Shown: positions 37,487 through 48,385, counted from the stretch's first letter. The stretch: DNA of 64,000 nucleotides from Nodosilinea sp. E11 (GCF_032813545.1 NZ_CP136520.1:2536001-2600000); one strand, 5' to 3'. Program-made: numbers and translations. The notes: a model not told the origin generated them from the letters alone.

Positions 37487-38989
37487 CTAAAACTGCCGAC
37501 TCCATTCTTTGGGCCAGCGCTCGACTACCACCTTGGTCTGGGTAAAAAACTCTACCGCGTGCGCCCCCTGCCCGTGGAGGTCGCCAAAGAAACTGTCTTT
37601 CCAGCCGCTAAAGGGGAAGAAGGCCATCGGGGCCGCCACGCCGATATTGATACCGATGTTGCCAGCGATGGCCTCGTAGCGAAACTGGCGGGCGGCGGCA
37701 CCGCTGTTGGTGAACAGGCAAGCCATGTTGCCCCAGGGGCTGCGGTTCACCAGGGCGATCGCATCCTCAATGGTGTCCACCGGCATCAGCCCCAGCACGG
37801 GGCCAAAGATTTCTGTGTGGGCGATTTCTCCGGTGGGGGGCACGTTTTGCAGCACCGTGGGTTTGACGAAGTGACCCGCCTCCAGGTCGCGAACTTGGGC
37901 ATGGCGACCGTCCACTAAAACCGTTGCCCCCTCGTTTACCCCGGTTTGAATCAGGCTCTCAATCCGCTGCTGGCTCTGGGCGGTAATTACCGGCCCCATC
38001 TGCACTTCGGGGTCGAGGCCGTTGCCGACCGTGCGGGTGGCGGCGGTGTGGGCGATCGCATCGGTAAACCAATCGGTCGCATCCCCCACCGTCACTGCCA
38101 GGGAGGCGGCCAGGCAGCGCTGACCGGCACAGCCAAAGGCGCTATCGGCCACAATGCGCGTGGTCATATCGCGATCGGCATCGGGCAGCACAATCACCGG
38201 GTTCTTGGCCCCGCCCTGGCACTGCACCCGTTTGCCGTGGGCTGCCGCCTGGGCATAGATATATTTGGCGACCGGGGAGGAGCCGACAAAGCTGATCGCC
38301 CGAATGGTAGGGTGCTCCAAAATCGCATCCACCGTTGCTTTGGCCCCATGCACCAGGTTCACCACGCCGGGGGGAAAGCCCGCCGCATCCAGCAGCTCGA
38401 AGATACGCTGCATGGTCAGGGGTACTTTTTCGGAGGGTTTGACGATGTAGGTGTTGCCGCAGGCCAGGGCGTAGGGCATAAACCAGAAGGGAATCATGGC
38501 GGGGAAGTTAAAGGGGGCGATCGCCGCCGCCACCCCCAGCGGCTGCCGAATCATAAACTCGTCGATGCCGCTGGCAATATCCTCCAGCACCGTGCCCTGC
38601 ATCATCATCGGGATGCCGCAGGCTACCTCCACGTTCTCGATCGCCCGCCGCAGTTCACCTTTCGACTCCGCCAGGGTTTTGCCGCACTCCTGGGTGATGA
38701 TCTGGGCCAGCTCGTCCAGATGGGTTTCCAGCAGGTCTTTGAGCTTAAACAGGGGCTGCACTCGCTGGGGTGGGGGCACACGACGCCAGTCTTCAAAGGC
38801 GATCGCCGCAGCACGGGCGGCCTGATCGACCTCATCTTTAGGGGAAACGGGCACCTGACCCAGCACTTCACCCGTCGCCGGGTTGTTTACTGAGAGCACA
38901 TCCTCCGCCGCAGACGGCACCCACAGGCCGTTGATGTAGTTCTTTAGAATCCCCGATTGCGTCATAGCGATGCCGTGATGACTACTCAC
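37487..38989 (-). CDS. mmsA: CoA-acylating methylmalonate-semialdehyde dehydrogenase
   Basis: A 500-residue aldehyde dehydrogenase of the MmsA type, which oxidises methylmalonate or malonate semialdehyde to an acyl-CoA in valine/inositol-type catabolism. The catalytic cysteine is C292 in [12 protein letters not shown], and the MmsA-like block [19 protein letters not shown] precedes it. The NAD-binding segment [15 protein letters not shown] is present. It stands alone, so the substrate pathway in this organism is unclear. A long open frame on the opposite strand is a coding shadow. Confidence 0.92.
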   Translation of the reverse strand: MSSHHGIAMTQSGILKNYINGLWVPSAAEDVLSVNNPATGEVLGQVPVSPKDEVDQAARAAAIAFEDWRRVPPPQRVQPLFKLKDLLETHLDELAQIITQECGKTLAESKGELRRAIENVEVACGIPMMMQGTVLEDIASGIDEFMIRQPLGVAAAIAPFNFPAMIPFWFMPYALACGNTYIVKPSEKVPLTMQRIFELLDAAGFPPGVVNLVHGAKATVDAILEHPTIRAISFVGSSPVAKYIYAQAAAHGKRVQCQGGAKNPVIVLPDADRDMTTRIVADSAFGCAGQRCLAASLAVTVGDATDWFTDAIAHTAATRTVGNGLDPEVQMGPVITAQSQQRIESLIQTGVNEGATVLVDGRHAQVRDLEAGHFVKPTVLQNVPPTGEIAHTEIFGPVLGLMPVDTIEDAIALVNRSPWGNMACLFTNSGAAARQFRYEAIAGNIGINIGVAAPMAFFPFSGWKDSFFGDLHGQGAHAVEFFTQTKVVVERWPKEWSRQF

Positions 38990-39079
38990 TAAGCATCATA
39001 AGCGCTGTTTTGGCCCATGATTTTCCCGCATCAAGCGCAGGCCCTGCGCTTTTCCTTAAAGGTATCTCTTGTTCCTGGG

Positions 39080-39107
39080 GTAGGGGCGTAGCATGCTACG
39101 CCCCTAC
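39080..39107. repeat. 28-bp perfect palindrome, family A copy 1
   Basis: A perfect palindrome with arms GTAGGGGCGTAGCA. Related copies are at 41799-41842 and 53269-53296; the right flanks of copies 1 and 3 also look alike (CTACGGGGTGCCTG against CTATGGGGTTCCTG). Confidence 0.8.
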
Positions 39108-39148
39108 GGGGTGCCTGATTATCAATCTGGCTTTTCCAAAGTGCAGAT

Positions 39149-41271
<2,123 letters not shown>

Positions 41272-41778
41272 ATGAACGAACTTAGAATGAACGGTGAACA
41301 AAAATGTGCATTAGCACTGGGAATTATCTTTACCTTTTTAGGTGTTGCTGGTTTCATTCCCGCACTGATCAACCTGCCTACTGAAGGAATGGGAGCGAGT
41401 GTCCCGCTAGACACCAGTTCAATTCCAGTTAGCGGTGGGCCTACTTATATCACTGCTTATCTAAGAGGTTTTGGCTATTTGTTTGGGCTCTTTCCGACTA
41501 ACCTCCTGCATAATATGGTTCACTTGGCTATTGGCGGCTTTGGTTTATTTTCGGCTACAGGTAAAGAAGGGGCCTTTAGGTACAATCGATTCTTTGCTAT
41601 TAGCTATTTGCTGCTTGCCATCATGGGGTTGATACCGCTCTCGAATACCCTCTTTGGTATCATGCCGATCTTTGGTAACAACGTTTGGTTCAATGCTGTA
41701 ACCGGGGCGATCGCAGCGTACTTCGCCTTCGTCTGGCACCCCAGCCACCCCGAATCGACGGCTCCTTCTACCCAGTAG
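41272..41778 (+). CDS. DUF4383 membrane protein
   Basis: A 168-residue protein with about four membrane helices and the DUF4383 core NLLHNMVHLAIGGFGLF. Function unknown. AAGGAG at 41257-41262 sits 9 bases ahead of the ATG at 41272; a second ATG at 41287 is less well placed. The family usually has the N-terminal helix, a loop with FGLFPTNLLHN and a C-terminal helix pair, all seen here. A perfect palindrome follows the gene. Confidence 0.85.
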   Translation: MNELRMNGEQKCALALGIIFTFLGVAGFIPALINLPTEGMGASVPLDTSSIPVSGGPTYITAYLRGFGYLFGLFPTNLLHNMVHLAIGGFGLFSATGKEGAFRYNRFFAISYLLLAIMGLIPLSNTLFGIMPIFGNNVWFNAVTGAIAAYFAFVWHPSHPESTAPSTQ

Positions 41779-41798
41779 TCATCTAATAAAAACCCGTA

Positions 41799-41842
41799 GG
41801 GGCGGTGTAGGGGCATAGCATGCTATGCCCCTACACCGCCCC
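41799..41842. repeat. 44-bp perfect palindrome, family A copy 2
   Basis: A perfect palindrome with 22-base arms, starting GGGGCGGTGTAGGGGCATAG and centred between 41820 and 41821. The inner 28 bases match the family at 39080 and 53269 with compensating changes. It may serve as a terminator between the convergent genes. Confidence 0.82.
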
Positions 41843-41877
41843 ATTTGAGATATTCATTCGGGATTTGGTCTGAGAAC

Positions 41878-43422
41878 CTATAGCAATGGATCATTCGCCC
41901 GGTGCTGGGTATCGGTCAAACTATCAGCCAGCAGCCCATCGCTCTCCCCGTAGGCGCGGATGTCGCGGCGGAGAATACCGAAGTCAAACACCTTGGTCTT
42001 GCCGCCCTGGGCCTTGAGTTGAATCCAAATCAGACAAATCAGCGTTGACACCACAATCGGGGCGGCAAAGCTGACCAGCAGATCGCCCGCGAAGGGCAGG
42101 CCATTCCAGGGGCTAAAGTCGGGCCGGGGGAAGAACAGGGCACCGGTTGCGATCGCCGCCACTGCACTCCAAAACGCCATCGTCCCCGTCAGCCGCCGCG
42201 AGTAGAGGCCAAACAGCACCGGAAACAGCGCCCCGGCACAGACCAAATCTGCCAGCAAAAACAGGTACAGCACGTTGTAGCCTCGGGAGGCGATCGCGAT
42301 CGCGGGTAACCCCACCACCACCATCAACAGCCGGGTGATTTGCAGAATGCCGCTGGCGGGCCGGTTGGGGAACATCCGCAGCAGGTCGGTGGTAAACACG
42401 CTGGCGATGCCGTTCAGCAAAGAATCTAAACTACTCATCACCAGAGCCAACACCAGCACCAGGACGGCAATGCTCACCCAGCCGGGGAGGTTCAGCGCCT
42501 GAATTAGCGAGAAAAAGGCGCGATCGTCGTTGAAGCCAAAGTGCATGGCCACAATGCCCAGTAGCCCAGAGATGAACAGCATCGGCAAGATCACCAGAAA
42601 CGAGCCGAGGAACGATCGCCGCACCACCTGATCGGTCTTGCAGGCGTAGATCCGCTGCCAGTTGGTCTGGTTAAACATTTCGGCAGCAATCACCGCAATC
42701 ACCAGCGTGGCCCCAAACTTAATCCCTGGCCCATTCGATAGCGTCAGCAGCTCTGGGGCGGTCTGGGTGACGGGGGCGATCGCACTGCCCCAGCCTCCCA
42801 ACGCAAACACCGCAATGCCAAAGCTCAGCAGCAGCAGCGGCACAATCACCACAAACTGAATCGCGTCAGTAAAGATCGTCGCCGCCAGGCCGCCCACCAG
42901 CGTGTAGGCAAACACCGCCACCATCACCAGCAGAGCGGTGAGCCAGAGCGGGACGCCCGCCATGAGTTCGACCGCTTTTGCGATCGCCGTCAGCTCTGCC
43001 GCCAAATACACAAACATATAAAACACCACAATCGCCAGGGTCAGCCGGTACATGGCCTGGCCAAAACGGTGCAGCACATATTCGTTTAGCGAGTGGCCCT
43101 TGGGCATGAGAAACCGCATGCGTGTGCCCATAAACGCAAACAGCGCCGCTGGGGTAGCCTGGCCAATGCAGTAGCCGACAATGCCCGCAATGCCGCTGGT
43201 GGCCCCCACCTCCGGCGGGCTAAAGAGAATCCAAGCGCCCATGGCTGAGGCCACAATGGTCGCCAGGGCCATCGGGGTGCCCACGCTGTTGCGGCTGACC
43301 ATGTAATCTTCCAGGCTAATGGTGCGGCGGCTGGCCTGGAGCAGCCCAATCAGCGTAAAGCTGGCCACGGTAATTAAGGTGACGGCGATCGCCGTTGCAC
43401 TCAGGGTCATAGAACAACTCAC
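41878..43422 (-). CDS. Sodium/solute symporter, probable thiamine or precursor transporter
   Basis: A 514-residue SSS-family transporter with about 13 hydrophobic helices (for example VGGLAATIFTDAIQFVVIVPLLLL, the family core, and VLVLALVMSSLDSLLNGIASV with the sodium-site SSLDS). Substrates in this family vary widely. A TPP riboswitch in its own leader strongly suggests uptake of thiamine, HMP or another thiamine precursor (inference from regulation). Confidence 0.88.
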   Translation of the reverse strand: MSCSMTLSATAIAVTLITVASFTLIGLLQASRRTISLEDYMVSRNSVGTPMALATIVASAMGAWILFSPPEVGATSGIAGIVGYCIGQATPAALFAFMGTRMRFLMPKGHSLNEYVLHRFGQAMYRLTLAIVVFYMFVYLAAELTAIAKAVELMAGVPLWLTALLVMVAVFAYTLVGGLAATIFTDAIQFVVIVPLLLLSFGIAVFALGGWGSAIAPVTQTAPELLTLSNGPGIKFGATLVIAVIAAEMFNQTNWQRIYACKTDQVVRRSFLGSFLVILPMLFISGLLGIVAMHFGFNDDRAFFSLIQALNLPGWVSIAVLVLVLALVMSSLDSLLNGIASVFTTDLLRMFPNRPASGILQITRLLMVVVGLPAIAIASRGYNVLYLFLLADLVCAGALFPVLFGLYSRRLTGTMAFWSAVAAIATGALFFPRPDFSPWNGLPFAGDLLVSFAAPIVVSTLICLIWIQLKAQGGKTKVFDFGILRRDIRAYGESDGLLADSLTDTQHRANDPLL

Positions 43423-43549
43423 CTCGATAGGGTTGGGTGGTTGCTAGAGGCGGCTGCTTTAGAGAACAGGAGCCTCAGAGAACAACAGACTCGCAGAACA
43501 CGTACAGGTGAGGAGACGGTGCAGCCCAAAGCCGCGCGTAGCCTCAATT

Positions 43550-43632
43550 CACGCTTTCCTCCGCTGGCATTAACCAGGTCAGGTTCCGAGGGTATGATCT
43601 CAGCCCGATTGCTCGGACACCCCTAGCTTGAT
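43550..43632 (-). ncRNA. TPP riboswitch in the symporter leader
   Basis: The same thi-box landmarks as at thiC: AGGGGTGTCC, CTGAGATCATACCC, TCGGAACCTGACCTGG and GCCAGCGGAGGAAAG on the minus strand. It lies about 130 bases ahead of the symporter start. Similarity to the thiC copy continues beyond the conserved core into the upstream promoter side, suggesting duplication of a whole regulatory cassette. Confidence 0.94.
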
Positions 43633-43670
43633 AGCATCCTACCACTGGTGTTCGCTGCGATCGCAGTTCG

Positions 43671-43934
43671 TTATGGCTCTTCGTAGATATCGCGCCGATG
43701 CCCTACCTTAATGATTCTGACCACCAAAGCCATTTCCTCAATGCTGTAGATCACCCGGTAGTCGCCTAAACGCACTCGATATTGGCTTTGCCGTCCCTTG
43801 AGTTTCTTGCAGCCCGGTGGTCTGGGGTCTTGCGATAACCGCTCAATGAGTGCAATTAATTCTCGTTGCACAGCCCCTGGCAGTTTCTTCAGTTGCCTTT
43901 TAGCAGCGGGCTTGAGCAGAATTTCGTAGCTCAC
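43671..43934 (-). CDS. RelE/ParE-family toxin
   Basis: An 87-residue RelE-type toxin: YEILLKPAAKRQLKKLP at the N-terminus and YRVRLGDYRVIYSIEE followed by VVRIIKVGHRRDIYE at the C-terminus, with the basic and aromatic residues expected of ribosome-dependent mRNA endonucleases. Its start overlaps the antitoxin gene's stop by 4 bases. Chromosomal modules like this are common in cyanobacteria and often lie near mobile DNA, as here. Confidence 0.9.
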   Translation of the reverse strand: MSYEILLKPAAKRQLKKLPGAVQRELIALIERLSQDPRPPGCKKLKGRQSQYRVRLGDYRVIYSIEEMALVVRIIKVGHRRDIYEEP

Positions 43935-44167
43935 TGTAAACCAAGCTCTTGCTTGAGACTGGCTAAGGAAATTTCGCCCGATTCCTCTAGAGCTACATCG
44001 GCATCAAAGCCGTCGATTTCGTCTTCAATCGCCTCTAGGGTAGGCTCTAAGTCGGCACCGTACTTAAATTGCAGATACTGCAAAAAGTGATACAGCTCAT
44101 CCAGTGCCGGGCGCGGCAGCGGTGGAATGTCTAAGCTGACAGATTCAGTGAGCGGCAAAGTAGTCAT
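43931..44167 (-). CDS. Antitoxin of the RelE-type pair
   Basis: A 78-residue acidic protein preceding and overlapping the toxin gene, the usual antitoxin-first order. The N-terminus LPRPALDELYHFLQYLQFKYG could fold as a DNA-binding or dimer unit; the C-terminus SGEISLASLKQELGL is a typical toxin-wrapping tail. The precise antitoxin family was not identified. Confidence 0.8.
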   Translation of the reverse strand: MTTLPLTESVSLDIPPLPRPALDELYHFLQYLQFKYGADLEPTLEAIEDEIDGFDADVALEESGEISLASLKQELGLQ

Positions 44168-44273
44168 GGCTTGCCTAGAAAGTCGTTCGTTAAGACCCTC
44201 CTATCGTAGCGAATCAGCCGTCGATACCGATTAGCGCATAATGGAAAAGAGCTACCATCGCGTTACTCAACCC

Positions 44274-44532
44274 ATGGCAGACCCCGTCACCATTGCAGAC
44301 ATTTACGCCCTGTTTGAAGCTTCCCGAGCCGAAGCTGATCGGCGTGCTGCCGAAGCTGAACAACGCATGCAGCGGTTAGAACGCGTTGCGGTTAACACCA
44401 GCTATGAGGTGGCAGGGCTAACTACTCGCTGGGATCAGTTTGTTGAAAAAGCAGGGGCTGTTTGTAATTAAGCAGATGGGCGACACAGTGGCGATCGCCA
44501 ACGACACCACTTTTCAACCCACCGCCTGGTAG
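44274..44532 (+). pseudogene. Internally deleted DUF3782-type gene
   Basis: The first part encodes MADPVTIADIYALFEASRAEAD, a coiled coil and GLTTRWDQFVEKA, the usual N-terminus of DUF3782/PD-(D/E)XK-like cyanobacterial proteins. In the +1 frame directly afterwards comes QGLFVIKQMGDTVAIAND and an ending FQPTAW-stop, which resembles the C-terminus of the same family as I recall it. The catalytic middle (normally over 100 residues) is missing and the join is out of frame. Confidence 0.68.
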
Positions 44533-44559
44533 CGCAATCAATCCTTGGTGCTGACGATC

Positions 44560-44979
44560 ATGGCTGGAGAAACTGACCTGACCCAACTACTCAAAACCAT
44601 GCAGCCCAGGCTGCGAGAGGGAGAGTACGTGTTTTGCACTCTGCCCAACACCATCCTCTACCCGCCTCACCTCGACCCCGTAGGCTATTTCAAAGAAGAC
44701 GAAGGGCTGACGCTGATGGTGCTCAAGCCCCAGGCTGATGCAGCAGGGCTATCCTACACAGCCGTTTTCGCTCTGATCACCCTAGCGGTGCACTCTAGCC
44801 TGGAGGCAGTGGGGTTTATGGCGGCGATCGCAACCCACTTGGCCAGCCACGGCATCAGCGTCAACCCGGTGTCGGCGTTTTACCACGACCACCTGTTTGT
44901 GCCCGTCAAAGATGCTGATCGGGCGATCGCGCTGTTGCAATCCCTTACCGACTCAGCTTGCTCTCAATCACCCGCTTGA
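44560..44979 (+). CDS. ACT-domain protein
   Basis: A 139-residue ACT-like protein (MAGETDLTQLLKTMQPRL; EYVFCTLPN; GYFKEDEGLTLMVLKPQAD; FMAAIATHLASHGISVNPVSAFYHDHLFVP). The two-part pattern matches the small ACT_3/DUF2241-type proteins that may bind amino acids. ATG 44560 is preferred to a non-ATG start at 44545. The gene's end overlaps the convergent Roco gene by 35 bp. Confidence 0.82.
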   Translation: MAGETDLTQLLKTMQPRLREGEYVFCTLPNTILYPPHLDPVGYFKEDEGLTLMVLKPQADAAGLSYTAVFALITLAVHSSLEAVGFMAAIATHLASHGISVNPVSAFYHDHLFVPVKDADRAIALLQSLTDSACSQSPA

Positions 44980-47707
44980 TGCCCGTCTCTACATTCAGCC
45001 AGGCGGCATCGCGGTTTTCCCACTGCACCACTGGTTCCCCGTTTTGCGGTAGCCAGCTGAGCTTGTTAAAGGGCGTCCCCCGCCAGTCTACCGGGCGCAG
45101 AATGATCGGGATGACTCTGGCCTCGCCTGCCTCGTGACGCTCCATGGCCCGCGTCATTTCGATGTCGTAGCAGTAGTCGGAGGCGATGAAGTCAGCGCTT
45201 ACCAACAGCAAAATGATGTCGGCTCGGTTGAGGTTGTCGTCGATTTCGCCCGCCCAGTCGTCGCCGGGTAAAATGCGGCGATCGTGCCAGGGCTGAATGA
45301 GCCCCTGCCGCTGAAGCAACTTCAGGTGGGTTTCGAGCTGTTCGCGTAGCAGATCGTCTTTGTGAGAATAGCTGAAGAAGAGGCGCAGGGCCTGGCTGTG
45401 GCGTTCCATTGCGGTGGTGAGTGGGCGGGTGCCCTCCAAATCTACCCCATTGAGCAAGTCGCGCACGGTGAGGGTGAGCAAGCCATCCCCGGTGAATACA
45501 TCAAAGCTGGTCTGCCGATGCTCCTCGCGCACCAGCAGCTCTTTGTAATCGACTGCCACCGCCGGGTGACCCGGCACCGGCACCAGCTCTTTGGGGGTGA
45601 ACTTAAAGCTGCGGTGGATGCGCTCAAAGTCGGAGCGAATTACCGCCAGCAGCCTGCGTCGACTGGCCCCTGGCCCCGCCACGCTGATGGAAACGCAGCG
45701 ATCTTGGGGGTCGGCTTTAACCAGGGCGCGGTTGCCCTCAAAGGTGAGAATGACGCCAGTACGCCAGCGCAACTGGTGCTCGCTCAGCACGTGGGTACGC
45801 ACAATGAAGCGGGGCAGCAACCCCTCGGGCAAAATCGGGTATTCGTAGCGAAAGTTAAGGCACTCGGCGGGGTCAAACTCGGCAGCGGCGGCGGGCTGCT
45901 GCTTGTCGAGCAGGTCAGGAATCAGGTAGCGGTGTTCGTCTTCTTCAAACCGAAAGCACAGCTCAAATTTGCGCATTAGCTCTAGCAAAAAGCCGTGGCG
46001 CTCGGCGGGGTAGTTTTGGGGGTCTAAATTGCGACTGAGGCTGGCGGCTTCGAGTTCGCCTTTGGTGTGGGCCAGCTCGTCGGCGTTGAGCAGGGTGTAA
46101 ATGCCGTTGGTGACCCAATGGGGGTTGAGTACGTGGGTATCGCGTAGGCGAGGGTCGTCTTTGTAGTTGAGGGCAATGCCGAGGCTGTGGAGATGCACGG
46201 CGAGGGAGTCTTGCGCTCCATAGTCGGTTTCGCCATCGGCTTGGCAGATATCGCGGTACTGCTCAAAGGAGATATAGTTTGCTTTCATGTCGGCCAAGCG
46301 ATCTTTGATGGTGACCCAACTAGCGGGGAATGGATCTCGCAGGTGTTCTAGGGCGTCGGTTTCTCGCTCAATGGCGACGCGAAGGTGATCGATACCCTGT
46401 CCGGTTTCGCAATCGGTGGCAATGAACTCGCGGATGTTGGGAAATTTTTGTTGCAAGGCCCCCCGGTTGACATCGAAGGGGTGCTCTTGAATTTTGTTGA
46501 GTACGACGATAATAGGAGAGCTGCCGCCAAAGCTTTGGATCAGTTCTAGCCAGTACTCAGCATCGGCATCTTCATGGCCTTGTCGACCATTGAGAACAAG
46601 CAGATAGAGGCTGCGCTCGGTGAGAAAGAACTGGTGGGTGGAGTGCATAATCTCTTGACCACCAAAATCCCAAACGTGGAGCTTGATGTCCTCAGAGCCA
46701 TTAAGGCACATGGGCCACTTGGTAATTTGAATACCCTCTGTTTTAGCCGATTTTGGATCAAAGCTTTTATGAATTAAGCGATTGACTAGAGAAGTTTTGC
46801 CGACTGTACCAAACCCGACCAGAATCAATTTAGCTTCATTTAGCGGGGTAAGCTCCGCCAAAACTCGAAAATAGTAGTTCAGAATATCTTGGGCATTTGC
46901 AGCCTTTTCTCCACGAACAACTTCGCTCCAAGTCGGGCCAAGCACTTCAATCGATAACCTTAGGTACTTATTACTATGAAGATAAAGCTCTGTTAGATTA
47001 GTAAGGTAGATTAATTCCTTCGGCATTCTCGTCAATTTATTGTGTGCAAGATAAAGCTTCCTTAAATTAGCGAGCTGACCCAACTCTTTAGGTATCGTAG
47101 TGAGCCGATTTCGGTCGAGAGAAAGTACTGTCAAATTGACAAGATTTCCCAACTCTTTAGGTATAGTATTTAGCCGATTTTGGTCGACAGAAAGTACTGT
47201 CAAACTGACAAGGTTTCCTAACTCCTTTGGTATCGTATTTAGTCGATTTTGATCTAGAAAAAGGATCGTTAAATTAGTGAGTTGCCCTAGGCTCTCTGGA
47301 ATCTTCACCAGTTGATTCCGAGAGAGGTAAAGCGCCGTTAGATTGACAAGTTGGCCTATGCTTTCTGGTACAAATGTTAATTTTGAACCAGACAAGTCAA
47401 GCTCAGTTATGCCTCCTTCTAATGCTTCTTGAATCAGGCGTTCTACATTGGGCCATTCCCCCTCTGGCACGATCGCATCCACATCCACCCCCAACACCCC
47501 AGCGATCGCCCTCACACTCTCCCCACTTACCTGCTTCCCCCGCTCCGGGTGAAACAACCGGCTCACCGTGTCGGCACTCACCCCCGCCTGCTCGGCGATC
47601 GCCGCAAACGTCCATCCCCGCTCCGCCTTCGCCGCCTGTAGCAACTCCAACCCCTCCGGGCTAGCGAGAAAACCGCGCGATTGAGACGACATAGGCGTTG
47701 GCGACAA
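44945..47707 (-). CDS. XRE-LRR-Roc-COR-TIR multidomain protein
   Basis: A 920-residue protein with, in order: an XRE-type helix-turn-helix (about 15-80, TFAAIAEQAGVSADTVSRLF), leucine-rich repeats of 23 residues (about 95-245), a Roc GTPase (GFGTVGKTS P-loop about 297-305, then DFGGQE and NKIQ), a COR region (about 460-760) and a C-terminal TIR domain (about 775-915, LFFSYSHKDD). The TIR keeps the likely catalytic glutamate E850 in YCYDIE, so NAD+ hydrolysis is plausible (inference). The layout of sensor repeats, NTPase switch and effector resembles innate-immunity receptors, and the N-terminal HTH might bind DNA. No partner gene is evident. It may act in phage defence, regulated cell death or signalling. 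Confidence 0.9.
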   Translation of the reverse strand: MSPTPMSSQSRGFLASPEGLELLQAAKAERGWTFAAIAEQAGVSADTVSRLFHPERGKQVSGESVRAIAGVLGVDVDAIVPEGEWPNVERLIQEALEGGITELDLSGSKLTFVPESIGQLVNLTALYLSRNQLVKIPESLGQLTNLTILFLDQNRLNTIPKELGNLVSLTVLSVDQNRLNTIPKELGNLVNLTVLSLDRNRLTTIPKELGQLANLRKLYLAHNKLTRMPKELIYLTNLTELYLHSNKYLRLSIEVLGPTWSEVVRGEKAANAQDILNYYFRVLAELTPLNEAKLILVGFGTVGKTSLVNRLIHKSFDPKSAKTEGIQITKWPMCLNGSEDIKLHVWDFGGQEIMHSTHQFFLTERSLYLLVLNGRQGHEDADAEYWLELIQSFGGSSPIIVVLNKIQEHPFDVNRGALQQKFPNIREFIATDCETGQGIDHLRVAIERETDALEHLRDPFPASWVTIKDRLADMKANYISFEQYRDICQADGETDYGAQDSLAVHLHSLGIALNYKDDPRLRDTHVLNPHWVTNGIYTLLNADELAHTKGELEAASLSRNLDPQNYPAERHGFLLELMRKFELCFRFEEDEHRYLIPDLLDKQQPAAAAEFDPAECLNFRYEYPILPEGLLPRFIVRTHVLSEHQLRWRTGVILTFEGNRALVKADPQDRCVSISVAGPGASRRRLLAVIRSDFERIHRSFKFTPKELVPVPGHPAVAVDYKELLVREEHRQTSFDVFTGDGLLTLTVRDLLNGVDLEGTRPLTTAMERHSQALRLFFSYSHKDDLLREQLETHLKLLQRQGLIQPWHDRRILPGDDWAGEIDDNLNRADIILLLVSADFIASDYCYDIEMTRAMERHEAGEARVIPIILRPVDWRGTPFNKLSWLPQNGEPVVQWENRDAAWLNVETGIKRVIESKLSR
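47090..47260. repeat. Near-identical tandem LRR units
   Basis: Adjacent 69-base units encode LNTIPKELGNLVSLTVLS and LNTIPKELGNLVNLTVLS, almost identical in DNA as well as protein, inside the Roco gene. This points to recent unit duplication in the sensing part. Confidence 0.75.
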
Positions 47708-47761
47708 AGAGAGCTTTGTTCAAGGGTATCCGGCCATTCCAGAAACCGCGACATCTAGATT

Positions 47762-48385
47762 TTGGGTAGGGTGTGTTCGCGGCCCCGATCAATCAAGCCA
47801 TCCAGCCAAAGCCCTCCGCTAGGCCGCAACGCACCGCTGACCCATGGCATTCTCCCTATCGTGAGCGGTGCATCGAGGCGATCGGCACCGGGCAAGCCAC
47901 TGGTCACTAGCGCAGATGCACCCTACAGCTCTGGAGGCAACCGATCGAGCACGTTAGTCGATGCAGCCAAGGCCTTTGGCTATGAAGCCGCTGTGGCTGG
48001 GCAAAATTCGCCCCACAGCGCAGATCGTTGGAAGACTATTGCGGGGCTGTGGGAAAGCGCGATCGCCCGATTGAACAATATCCCGATCGACGACCCAGGC
48101 TACGGCGAAGCCCAAACCCTGCTGGCCCAGTATCAAAGCAACCTTGGCACGGTGCGCGAAAATGCCGCCAAAGAAGAGGCCTCTGCCCGAGCCCTGACAA
48201 GCGCTAACAATAAGAGCACTCGCATGCTGGCCCAAAACCTAGAGCGCTTAGAGCGCAATCAAATCGCTAGTTTGCTGCAAGACATTATCAACGATCTCGA
48301 AGCTGTGCAGCCCAACACCACCAGCTATGCTCGGGCGACCGAAATGCTCAAGTCTGCCAACCAAAAACTGGCTCAGCTCCAATAA
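47762..48385 (+). CDS. Probably truncated cyanobacterial helical protein
   Basis: The open frame has two parts. The first ~55 codons read through a miniature repeat element (47766-47926) and are arginine/serine/proline-rich noise. From about 47940 on, the product has a sensible helical domain: DAAKAFGYEAAVAGQ, RWKTIAGLWESAIARLNNIP, YGEAQTLLAQYQSNL and a coiled-coil tail. The W-x3-IARL-x2-IP / A-x3-YQSNL pattern recurs in many cyanobacterial proteins next to kinase or protease domains. The likely explanation is that the gene lost its 5' part. Whether the remainder is translated is unclear. Confidence 0.45.
   Translation: MGRVCSRPRSIKPSSQSPPLGRNAPLTHGILPIVSGASRRSAPGKPLVTSADAPYSSGGNRSSTLVDAAKAFGYEAAVAGQNSPHSADRWKTIAGLWESAIARLNNIPIDDPGYGEAQTLLAQYQSNLGTVRENAAKEEASARALTSANNKSTRMLAQNLERLERNQIASLLQDIINDLEAVQPNTTSYARATEMLKSANQKLAQLQ
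47766..47926. repeat. 161-bp miniature element, GTAGGGTG ends
   Basis: Begins GTAGGGTGTGTTCGCG and ends CGCAGATGCACCCTAC, an imperfect version of the 16-bp inverted ends of the element at 24997-25115. It lies at the 5' end of a truncated gene. Confidence 0.68.

Noticed and set aside
37946..38893. 315-codon open frame opposite mmsA
   Set aside because: A coding shadow of a GC-rich gene; glycine/histidine-rich low-complexity product with no recognisable fold.
47030..47400. Tandem similar units that could suggest a CRISPR array
   Set aside because: The units are in-frame leucine-rich repeats of a protein with no unique spacers; no cas genes nearby.
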